In this document: piece after piece, positions 44,464 to 52,136 of the stretch
How positions within the stretch are numbered: the first letter of the stretch is position 1
How the letters are laid out: each line of letters starts with the position of its first letter
From: Curtobacterium sp. ZW137
Lineage (GTDB): Bacteria > Actinomycetota > Actinomycetes > Actinomycetales > Microbacteriaceae
Direction of reading: 5' to 3'
NCBI RefSeq assembly: GCF_003762905.1
Contig: NZ_RJKS01000003.1
Span: 62,001 to 126,000 of the forward strand
Length of the DNA stretch: 64,000 bases
Program-made: the position numbers and the translations under genes
The notes under the pieces: generated by a model
Seen by the model: the letters and a program-made list of their open reading frames with translations, nothing else
What the model was told of the DNA's origin: nothing
The model's database searches: none

Positions 44464-46388
44464 CGACAGGTCCCGGCAGTGGTCGCGCAGGACCCATCCG
44501 CGTTATAAGCCGCCTGCACCTCCACCTGTGTGGTGACGCCGTAGGACGTCGAGACGGGCTGGAGGAATTTCGGTGGCGCCGTCGTGAGGAGGCGCTGGTC
44601 GTAGACGTAGTTCTTCGAGAATCCGGTGCCACCAGTCGTGGCGACCGCGCCACGCCAGTTCTGTGCGATCGACCCGATCACCTTCAGGACGCCGAGCTGC
44701 GGGCCGATGTCGTAGTTCTGGTTCCAGAAGGTGCCGGCGTTGCTCGCTATCGCGGCGCTGATCGTGATCGAGGCGCCGGAGCTGCGGTTGAGGAGGCCGA
44801 CCCCGGAGCTGTTGCACCGCGTGTAGTCCACGGTGTACCCACTCCACCACGAGTAGGTGGACGGGTACGACGTGCACTGCGCGGGGTTGTAGATCTCCAC
44901 GGCGTTCTGGCCGACCAGCCCGAGGACGTCGCTCGAGGCGTCCTTGTAGGTGATGCTGCCCGTCACCCACACCGTGCCCGACGACGCGATCGTCATGGCG
45001 CCGGAGAACTGCCCGCTCACGAACACGTCGCCAGCCGAGCAGCTGTAGGCGTCCGACGCGGAGCCGGTCTGGTACGGCGAGCTGTTCGAGTTGCCGGTCC
45101 GACCACCGTTGATCCACTCGCTGGCCGCAGGGAAGCCCTGACCGTTGCTGAAGGTCTGGTTGTTCGTGGTGGTAGAAGTGCCGTTGGACTTCACCGTCAC
45201 CGTGGTCGTGCAGTAGGTGTTGGTGTACTTCGACGGGTAGGTGCCGCTCGCCCAGGTGTTGACGTTGTTCGCCGCCGACGGGATGTCCTGGACGTACATC
45301 AGGTTCGACGGCAACGTCGCTATCGTCGCTCCGACCGAACTCTGCAGATCGGTCAGCGACCCACACAGGGACGCAGCCGCTGCCGTGTCGTCGCCAGCCG
45401 TCACCGCTCCGCTCGTGGCGTTGACCTTAATCTGTGTCGCCTTCGTCCACGGCGACCACACGGTCATCTTGCCGTTGCCGAGGAATGACACTCGGGTCGG
45501 ACCCGTGTAGAGGCACCCCGGGCGCGACACCGACGTCGGCAGGTCCGTGCGCGTCTCCTGGGACATGTTGGAGTTGAGCGCTGGCAGCCCGAGGTACGGC
45601 ACCGCGGTGGCGGCTCCGCCGTTGAACACCCCACTGCACGACCCGCCCGACGGCGACCGCACGGTGGTGTCGTGCTGCTCGACGGTGCCGTTGAAGGTAG
45701 TGCTGCAGGCCGCAGTGAAGACGTCGTTCGTCCTGACCGGGCCGTTGAGGACGTCGGAGCCAGCGAATTGCACGGCGTCGCAACGGCCGCTCACACCGCT
45801 CTGCCACTGGTACGCCGTCGTGCACGAACTGCCGGTGATCGACGGGTTGGACGACTCGTAGTTCGTGAAGTACAAGTAGTTGATGAAGCCGTCACCCTTG
45901 AGGTTGGCCACGAGCGATCGAACGCTGCCGCCGGACTTTCCGGAGACCCGCACTTTGAGAACGCCCTTCGACGAGTAGTTCGAGTTGTCGACCTCGTAGC
46001 GGTACCACTCGTCCGTCGAACCGACCACCTGCGCCCAGGTCGAGCCGCTGTTGGCGAAGGCCACGTTCTTCGCGATGTTGCTCGCTGGCGTCCCGGAGAA
46101 GTTCGAGCCGCTCGATTTGCTGAACTGCGCGTTGCTGTTGCCGTTGAGCGCGTACCCGTTGTCGTTCGAGATCTTCGCCTGGTAGTCAGCCAGACCCGCG
46201 TAGGCGGCAGCCATCGCGTTCTGGAAGTTCCGGTCGGTGGCAGCCTTCACCGCACCGGACGTAGAGACCGCCACCATGGTGGCCACGAGGAGCATCATGA
46301 CCGTGCCGAAGATCACGACGTTCGCGAGCACCATCCCGCGGTCATCCTGCCGCGCGCGCTCGAGTAACGAGACGATGCGTCGGATCAT
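44460..46388 (-). CDS. Large PilX-like pilus protein, possible tip adhesin
   Basis: A 642-residue protein. The N-terminus MIRRIVSLLERARQDDRGMV has basic residues and then a single hydrophobic helix (about 18-47). The prepilin glycine is at G18, but the residue at +5 is N, not E, so it is an atypical prepilin. The rest is extracellular, rich in Ser/Asn/Thr/Gly, with several cysteines (SSCTTAYQ, GRCDAVQFA, AACSTTF, ACSGVFNG-like and YSCSAGDVFV), which suggests disulfide-rich beta structure. It resembles PilX/PilW-type minor proteins only at the N-terminus. Adhesin or tip function is inferred from size and place. It precedes pilD in the operon. Confidence 0.65.
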   Translation of the reverse strand: MIRRIVSLLERARQDDRGMVLANVVIFGTVMMLLVATMVAVSTSGAVKAATDRNFQNAMAAAYAGLADYQAKISNDNGYALNGNSNAQFSKSSGSNFSGTPASNIAKNVAFANSGSTWAQVVGSTDEWYRYEVDNSNYSSKGVLKVRVSGKSGGSVRSLVANLKGDGFINYLYFTNYESSNPSITGSSCTTAYQWQSGVSGRCDAVQFAGSDVLNGPVRTNDVFTAACSTTFNGTVEQHDTTVRSPSGGSCSGVFNGGAATAVPYLGLPALNSNMSQETRTDLPTSVSRPGCLYTGPTRVSFLGNGKMTVWSPWTKATQIKVNATSGAVTAGDDTAAAASLCGSLTDLQSSVGATIATLPSNLMYVQDIPSAANNVNTWASGTYPSKYTNTYCTTTVTVKSNGTSTTTNNQTFSNGQGFPAASEWINGGRTGNSNSSPYQTGSASDAYSCSAGDVFVSGQFSGAMTIASSGTVWVTGSITYKDASSDVLGLVGQNAVEIYNPAQCTSYPSTYSWWSGYTVDYTRCNSSGVGLLNRSSGASITISAAIASNAGTFWNQNYDIGPQLGVLKVIGSIAQNWRGAVATTGGTGFSKNYVYDQRLLTTAPPKFLQPVSTSYGVTTQVEVQAAYNADGSCATTAGTCR

Positions 46389-47092
46389 GGGGTTCCCGTT
46401 TCGGTGGTCGTGCCGTACACGACGTTGAAGAGGTAGAGCGTGTTCTGCACGTGCGTGCTGCCGGGCACCCCCGCCGTTGCGGACCCAAGCTCGAGGTTCA
46501 CACGGACCGCGCGCACCTTCGAGAGCTGCGCAGATGCGAGCGTCCCATCGGCTTGTGTGGTGAGCGCCTTGCCGTCCGCTCCGAGGTAGGTGAACAGCGG
46601 GTCCCCATCGCTCGTCGGCGATGCGATCGGGCCCCCGATCACGGCGCTGCGCGTCGGGGTCTGGCTCGTCCCGGGGAAGCTGTAGAAGCCGTTGACTGCC
46701 GAACCGTCCCACTGGTCCTGGACCAGGCGGTTCGATCCGTTGAGTGAGTACCGCAACTGCACGGGCTTGTCCGTGCTGTTGCCGTCGAGGTTGATGTACG
46801 CGTAGAAGGTGAGTTGCGTCAACCCCGCCTGCGTGACCGCAGAAGCATACGAACCGTCGACCTTCGGGAGGAGGGATGCCGCATGGACGTACCGGGTCAT
46901 CGAGTTCAGCACGATCGATGCGTTCCGGGCATTGGCGTCCGACGTGGTGTTGGTCGAGCCGGCCCGCACGGTGGCAGCGAAGAACCCCCCGACGGCGACG
47001 ACGATGATCATCGCCACACTCATCGCGACGAGCATCTCTGTGAGGCTGATGCCGGAGTCGTCACGGTGGAAGCGGCGGAGGACGGGCGTCAT
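46385..47092 (-). CDS. PilW-like minor prepilin
   Basis: The 235-residue protein has a short leader, MTPVLRRFHRDDSG (cut after G14), then ISLTEMLVAMSVAMIIVVAVG with glutamate at +5. The +5 Glu and hydrophobic helix are the prepilin hallmark. The C-terminal part (about 45-235) is a predicted beta-rich pseudopilin domain. The ATG overlaps the stop of the preceding pilV-like gene by 4 nt. It may help start pilus assembly. Confidence 0.82.
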   Translation of the reverse strand: MTPVLRRFHRDDSGISLTEMLVAMSVAMIIVVAVGGFFAATVRAGSTNTTSDANARNASIVLNSMTRYVHAASLLPKVDGSYASAVTQAGLTQLTFYAYINLDGNSTDKPVQLRYSLNGSNRLVQDQWDGSAVNGFYSFPGTSQTPTRSAVIGGPIASPTSDGDPLFTYLGADGKALTTQADGTLASAQLSKVRAVRVNLELGSATAGVPGSTHVQNTLYLFNVVYGTTTETGTP

Positions 47093-48549
47093 GACGTCTG
47101 TCCCCGCGGGTCGAGTGTCAGCGTGTTGTCGTAGTTGATGATGATGAGCGCGGTCTTCTGGTTCACGTTCCCAGGTGTGACCGGTTTCACGTTTGATGCG
47201 TTCGACACGATTTCGTTCTTCGACGTGGACCCGTAGCTCGTGCCCGAATACACGACCCACGTCCCGAACGGCAGGGCGATCGTTGCGGTGTCACCAGTGG
47301 TGACGGGAAACTTCATCGTCATGCCTGCGCTGCAGCCGGGGTCGCCAGCGCCGGGGATCGCCGACGAGATCGCCGTGATGTAGCGCCCTTTGACTCCGCT
47401 AATGGTCGCGACACCCATCATGACCGACGCGCTGGCGGGCTGCCCGGGACTGGTCGCCACCGCGGCAGGGCTCGCGCCGATCGCAGCGGACTGACTCGCT
47501 GTGGACCATGCCGCCGGATTAGGACTCTGACAGCTCGTGGCGGCGTTCGTGCTGTTCGAGTACGGCCCGGCGTAAACCGTGTAGCCGGAAGTGAAAGGGA
47601 ACACCGGCAGCGATGGCCGCGACGCGGACGTGACGCGGAGCGACGAGCTCGTGACGTCCCACGGGGTGACGGTGTCCAGCCCCCCGGCAGGGCTCGAGAG
47701 CACCGTGCTCATGTTCGTCGGCAGCGTGGCGTTGTAGGTCGATGCGTACTGCAGCGTAAGCGTGCTCGCCGTGTCGTAGACGAACGGGACGGGGGAGCTG
47801 GCTCCCGCGGTGACCGTGATCGGGGTCTGGATCGACGGCTGCGACTGGGCGGTGTCGATCCCTCCGGTGGTCGTCGCAGTCACGGTGTAGTCACCGGGGA
47901 TCACGTTCACGGCGTAGGAACAGCCCTGACTGTCGGTGGGTTGCGGCGCTGTCCCGAGGTTCTTGCCGGTTCCGTCGGCAACGGGGGTGATGGTGATCGC
48001 GACACCGGGGTTCGCCGCCCCGGATGCATCAACGGCAGAGATGATGACCGTGCCGTAGCCAGGGTCGGTGACCGCGTCGCTCGGCGCGATCGCGGAGCCC
48101 ACCGAGGTGGAGCTGGTGCCACCGCGACCGTTGTTCCAGGTCACAGTCTCCACGACACTCTTGTATGCGAGTTTGCCGGTCGAGGTGCCACAAGCGCCGC
48201 TCGCGCCGTCACTCTGCACCCACGTGACGGCGCGGTCGATGTTGTACGTGACGCCGCCGAGCGTCTTCGTGTTGGCACTGCCGCTCTTGCTCGCGATGCT
48301 GAAGATTCCGCTCGTCGACGCCGCTGCGGTCTGACGGAGCTGGTCGATGTCCTGTGAGGCGAGAGCCACCGCGGTCTCACGCCCGCGGCTGTTCTGCGTC
48401 AGCTGCAGCGTGCTCGCGATCCCGTAGGCGATGCCCACGGACATGACCGCGAAGACGATCATGGCGACCATCACCTCGATGACCGTGAAGCCGACCTCCC
48501 CCTCTTCGCGCGTGCGGGGACGGAGTACGGCGGTGAGTCGCTGGATCAT
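47089..48549 (-). CDS. PilV-like large minor prepilin
   Basis: I chose ATG at 48549 (AGGAGG 5 nt upstream), giving 486 residues. The leader is MIQRLTAVLRPRTREEGEVG (20 residues), then FTVIEVMVAMIVFAVMSVG, with +1 F and +5 E as in classical type IV prepilins. The remainder is unusually long for a minor pilin. It includes a beta-sandwich-like segment with YGTVIISAVDASGAANPGV and TITPVADGTGKNLGTAP, resembling carboxypeptidase-regulatory or collagen-binding-B-type domains, and another later (TSGYTVYAGPYSNS). Confidence 0.8.
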   Translation of the reverse strand: MIQRLTAVLRPRTREEGEVGFTVIEVMVAMIVFAVMSVGIAYGIASTLQLTQNSRGRETAVALASQDIDQLRQTAAASTSGIFSIASKSGSANTKTLGGVTYNIDRAVTWVQSDGASGACGTSTGKLAYKSVVETVTWNNGRGGTSSTSVGSAIAPSDAVTDPGYGTVIISAVDASGAANPGVAITITPVADGTGKNLGTAPQPTDSQGCSYAVNVIPGDYTVTATTTGGIDTAQSQPSIQTPITVTAGASSPVPFVYDTASTLTLQYASTYNATLPTNMSTVLSSPAGGLDTVTPWDVTSSSLRVTSASRPSLPVFPFTSGYTVYAGPYSNSTNAATSCQSPNPAAWSTASQSAAIGASPAAVATSPGQPASASVMMGVATISGVKGRYITAISSAIPGAGDPGCSAGMTMKFPVTTGDTATIALPFGTWVVYSGTSYGSTSKNEIVSNASNVKPVTPGNVNQKTALIIINYDNTLTLDPRGQTS

Positions 48550-48634
48550 GGTCACCTCCTGTGGCCGGCTCGGGAGCTGAAAGGGGGCGTCGCGCCGTTG
48601 CGCGCGCCGCCCCCTCCCAGTTGGGCTGATCAGG

Positions 48635-49084
48635 TCAGCAGCCGCCGGTAGCGACGGCGGTCGACTCCGTGATGTGGAACGCGTTGCTCGCTGCGGACGT
48701 CTCCTGAATGCAGAAGGTCGTGGCAGTGGCAGTCGGCGCGGTCTTGTAGCCGAGACCAGTGGTGTTGTCGCTCTTCGTCAGGCCGTACTTGCCGAGCTCG
48801 GAGGTCGACGCCGAGAAGGTCTGGCCGACGGTCGTGCCGTCCGGGAGCTTGCCGTTCTCAGTCTGGTAGGCGATCACAGCGGTCTTCGCGTTGGCGAGGT
48901 CGCTCTTCGCGGCCGAGTCCTTCGCGTTGTTCTGGACGTTGAGGTACACCGGGATCGCGATCGCAGCGAGGATGCCGATGATGATGACGACGACGAGGAG
49001 TTCGATGAGCGTGAAGCCCTTCTCCTCTTCGGCCAGGAGACCCTTGCGGCGAGCGTCGAGCTTGCCCATGAGAGCGAAGTACAT
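48635..49084 (-). CDS. pilA: Major type IV pilin PilA
   Basis: I chose the ATG at 49084 (GGAA upstream); an in-frame ATG four codons earlier lacks a ribosome-binding site. The 149-residue prepilin has a 23-residue leader ending KG, then FTLIELLVVVIIIGILAAIA with +1 Phe and +5 Glu. A globular domain follows with two C-terminal cysteines (FCIQETS and the last residue C149) that can close a disulfide loop. Closely matches the type IVa pilin plan. Its promoter region holds a G8 tract. Confidence 0.92.
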   Translation of the reverse strand: MYFALMGKLDARRKGLLAEEEKGFTLIELLVVVIIIGILAAIAIPVYLNVQNNAKDSAAKSDLANAKTAVIAYQTENGKLPDGTTVGQTFSASTSELGKYGLTKSDNTTGLGYKTAPTATATTFCIQETSAASNAFHITESTAVATGGC

Positions 49085-49147
49085 GGTTGTTTCCATTCAG
49101 TAGGAAATGTCAGGTGGAGTTCGGGGCTTTGCTCGCCGCCGGACATC

Positions 49148-49176
49148 AGGTTATTCGAGACCGATTGGGGGGGGTA
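49148..49176 (-). promoter_or_regulatory. Possible pilA promoter with a G8/C8 homopolymer
   Basis: On the minus strand TAACCT (plus 49148-49153) could be a -10. The homopolymer of eight C (plus G8 at 49167-49174) lies in the 17-bp spacer and -35 area. Only the homopolymer is certain; promoter assignment is weak. Confidence 0.35.
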
Positions 49177-49209
49177 ATCCCGAGAACGGGGGCCAGTTCG
49201 CACCAAGAC

Positions 49210-49227
49210 GCCCCCAGGAGCGGGGGC
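49210..49227 (-). terminator. Terminator after pilC
   Basis: GCCCCC-AGGAGC-GGGGGC, 47 nt after the pilC stop, followed by GTCTTGG on the minus strand. It lies between pilC and pilA and would separate pilB-pilT-pilC from the pilin operon. Confidence 0.6.
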
Positions 49228-49273
49228 ATCTGTGTACCAAACCACCCCAGCACGAGGGGTAGCGGCGGGCCAC

Positions 49274-50497
49274 TTAGTGGATGAGCGATGTGATCTGGAA
49301 GATCGGCAAGTAAAGGGCGACGATCATGCCGCCCACGACGACACCGAGGAAGGCGATGAGAAGCGGCTCGATGAGCGAGGTCAGCGCCTCGGTGGTGGAT
49401 TCCACTTCCGAATCGTAAAACACCGCAATCTTTTCGAGCATCATTTCGAGCGATCCCGCGTCCTCACCAACGGCGACCATCTGCGTCACCATGCTTGGAA
49501 ACACCTTTTCTTGGGAAAGTGGCTCCGCAATTGATTGACCATGCCTAACACTTTCCGATACGCGGTCTAGCGCTTTCTGAACCACAAAGTTGTTGGAAAC
49601 CTCGCCGACGATCTTCAATGCCTGAAGAATGGGAACGCCGGCGCCGATCATGTTCGAGAAGTTGCGGGCGAAGCGGGCGATGACGATCTTCTTCGTCAGC
49701 GCACCGAAGACCGGCAGTCGGAGCATGATCGGGTCGCGGAACCCGCGGAACGCATCGGTGTTCTTGTTCGCGCGGTACCAGAGCCAGCCGGCGATGAACG
49801 CGACCGCGAGGAGAGGGGCGAGCCACCGCATCGCGTGAGAAAGGTGGACGAGGATCATCGTCGGCAGCGGCAGCTGACCGCCGAGCGACGCGAACATGTT
49901 CTGGAAGATCGGCACGATGAAGAGCAGCATGATCACGACGGCCGCAAGCGACATCACGAGGACGACCACCGGGTAGGTCATCGCAGACTTGATGGTGGCG
50001 CGGAGCTTGTGCTCCTTCTCGAAGTTCGTGGCGATGGAGTCCATGGCCTGGTCGAGGAAGCCGCCCGTCTCACCCGCGCGGATCATGTTGATCATGATCG
50101 GCGGGAAGTCCACCGGGTACTTCGCAACGGCGTCGGAGAAGGACACCCCCTGCTCAACCTCGTCGCGGACCTTCGCCAGGATCGACTTCAGCTTCTTGCT
50201 CTCCGTCTGGTCGGCGAGGATCGTCAGCGCGCGGAGCAGAGAGAGTCCGGACGTGAGCATCGTCGAGGCCTGCCGAGCCATGATCGCCAGGTCCTTGAGG
50301 CCCACGCCCTTCTCGAACCCGGGGATCTTGATCTCTGCCTGCAGCCCCGTGCCGGCCTTCGCCTCGGAGATTGCGATAGGCGAGACCCCCATCGTGCGCA
50401 GGCGCTGGACGACTGCGCCCTCGGACGCGGCGTCGAGCCGCCCCTTGACGAGCTTGCCGCCACCGTCGCGGCCCCGGTAGTCGAACGCGAGTGACAT
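49274..50497 (-). CDS. pilC: Type IV pilus inner-membrane platform protein PilC
   Basis: The 407-residue T2SF-family protein has two repeated cytoplasmic domains (with GVSFSDAVAKYPVDFPPIMI and IAEPLSQEKVFPSMVTQMVA) and three membrane helices (about 170-195, 220-240 and 375-400). It is the platform for PilB and PilT. The pair of repeats and the size are those of PilC. It starts at an ATG sharing one base with the pilT stop (TGATG). Confidence 0.93.
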   Translation of the reverse strand: MSLAFDYRGRDGGGKLVKGRLDAASEGAVVQRLRTMGVSPIAISEAKAGTGLQAEIKIPGFEKGVGLKDLAIMARQASTMLTSGLSLLRALTILADQTESKKLKSILAKVRDEVEQGVSFSDAVAKYPVDFPPIMINMIRAGETGGFLDQAMDSIATNFEKEHKLRATIKSAMTYPVVVLVMSLAAVVIMLLFIVPIFQNMFASLGGQLPLPTMILVHLSHAMRWLAPLLAVAFIAGWLWYRANKNTDAFRGFRDPIMLRLPVFGALTKKIVIARFARNFSNMIGAGVPILQALKIVGEVSNNFVVQKALDRVSESVRHGQSIAEPLSQEKVFPSMVTQMVAVGEDAGSLEMMLEKIAVFYDSEVESTTEALTSLIEPLLIAFLGVVVGGMIVALYLPIFQITSLIH

Positions 50498-52119
50498 CAG
50501 TGGCCTCCGGAGAACTTGTCGCCGAAGTCGATCCCGCTCGCGGCGATGGCCGCTGCGGACGAGTCGGACGGTGATTCGACGCGCTGCACGAGCCGGTCGA
50601 ACCCTTCGTGGTCGTGGACCTTCTCCAGCGCCGCGGCCCGGGTGACGGTGCCGACGTTGACGAGTTCCGCGAGGTCCTGGTCCATGGTGTGCATGCCCGT
50701 GTCACGCCCAGCCTGCATGGCCGAGGTGATCTGGTACGTCTTGCCTTCGCGGATGAGGTTGCCGATCGCCGGCGTGGTCTTCATGATCTCGGTCGAGACG
50801 ACGCGCCCTGCCCCGTTCGCCTTCGGGACGAGCGTCTGGCAGACGACTCCTTCGAGCGTGGCGGCGAGCTGCGTCCGGATCTGCCCCTGCTGGTGCGGCG
50901 GGAAGACGTCGATGACACGGTCGATCGTGCCCGGTGCGCTCTGCGTGTGCAGGGTCGCGAAGACCAGGTGGCCGGTCTCGGCGGCGGTCAGTGCGACGGA
51001 GATCGTCTCGAGGTCGCGGAGCTCACCGATGAGGATGACGTCGGGGTCCTGGCGCAGCACGTGCTTCAGGGCCTTCGCGAACGACTGCGTGTCCGCTCCG
51101 ACCTCGCGCTGGTTGATGATCGCCTTCTTGTGGTCGTGCATGAACTCGATCGGGTCCTCGACCGTGACGATGTGGTCGGCACGGGTTTCGTTCACCAGGT
51201 CGATGAGCGCGGCGAGCGTGGTCGACTTGCCGGACCCGGTCGGTCCGGTGACGAGCACGAGTCCGCGCGGCAGCTTCGCGAACTCCCCCACGTGGGCGGG
51301 GATGCCGAGCTGCTTGAGCGTCTTGATCTTGGTGGGGATGATGCGGAAGGCCGCACCCCAGTTGCCGCGCTGCTGGTAGTAGTTCACGCGGAAGCGGTAC
51401 TCCGGCGAGAGCGAGTACGCGAAGTCGAGTTCCTGCTCGTGGTCGAACTGGCCGGCCTGCTCGACGGTCATGAGCGTCTTCAGCGCGGCGATGACCTTGT
51501 TCCGCGCCCACGGTCCGCCGGGGACGGCGGGCCGGAGGGAGCCGTCGACGCGGACCGTCGGGGCGGCGTCGGCGGTCAGGTGCAGGTCGGAGCCGCCCTG
51601 GTAGACGACCTGGGCGAGCGCCGTCACGAGGTCGGGGTCGGCCACTTCACGCGCGTGCCGCGTGAACCCGATCTCTGGGACACCGGCGCCACCGGCGACG
51701 GGAGCAGGAGCGGCGTACGTCGGCACCGTCTGGAGGCTCGTGGTCGGCACCGCGGGCGCGACCGGCAGGTGCTCGGTCACCGCGTCGGCGTACCCGTAGC
51801 TGGCAGTGGACGGCGGGACCGCGGCGGGCGGGGTCGCGGGCGCCGCCAGCGGCTGCGCCACCGGCACGGCGACGGGCGCACCGGAGGGTGCCGGCCAGGC
51901 GGCGGTGTCGTCGCCGAGGTCGTACACGGGGACGGCGGGAGCGGGCGCGGGCGCTGCGGCGAACGGCGCAGCCCCGGCCGCAGGCACGGTCGGCTGCGCG
52001 CCGGTCTCGGCGAGCCGCGCGGCGCGGCGCGACCCGATCTCGTGGCCGGGACGGCCCGGGTGCCACCCGGCCACGGGCTCGTCGCCCGCAGCGGTGATGT
52101 CGTACACGGAGTCGGTCAT
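50497..52119 (-). CDS. pilT: Pilus retraction ATPase PilT with long N-terminal extension
   Basis: The C-terminal 385 residues are PilT: GSDLHLTADAAPTVRVDG, Walker A GPTGSGKST (292-300), Walker B with VILIGELRDLETI, the histidine box GHLVFATLHTQSA and the retraction motif NLIREGK with TMDQDL. Residues 1-155 are an Ala/Pro/Val-rich low-complexity extension, ending about at GFTRHAREVADP; PilT is normally about 345-370 residues. The ATG at 52119 has GGAG 8 nt upstream, so the extension is read from a supported start. Retraction powers twitching and DNA uptake. Confidence 0.9.
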   Translation of the reverse strand: MTDSVYDITAAGDEPVAGWHPGRPGHEIGSRRAARLAETGAQPTVPAAGAAPFAAAPAPAPAVPVYDLGDDTAAWPAPSGAPVAVPVAQPLAAPATPPAAVPPSTASYGYADAVTEHLPVAPAVPTTSLQTVPTYAAPAPVAGGAGVPEIGFTRHAREVADPDLVTALAQVVYQGGSDLHLTADAAPTVRVDGSLRPAVPGGPWARNKVIAALKTLMTVEQAGQFDHEQELDFAYSLSPEYRFRVNYYQQRGNWGAAFRIIPTKIKTLKQLGIPAHVGEFAKLPRGLVLVTGPTGSGKSTTLAALIDLVNETRADHIVTVEDPIEFMHDHKKAIINQREVGADTQSFAKALKHVLRQDPDVILIGELRDLETISVALTAAETGHLVFATLHTQSAPGTIDRVIDVFPPHQQGQIRTQLAATLEGVVCQTLVPKANGAGRVVSTEIMKTTPAIGNLIREGKTYQITSAMQAGRDTGMHTMDQDLAELVNVGTVTRAAALEKVHDHEGFDRLVQRVESPSDSSAAAIAASGIDFGDKFSGGH

Positions 52120-52136
52120 CTCGTGCTCTCCTCGGC

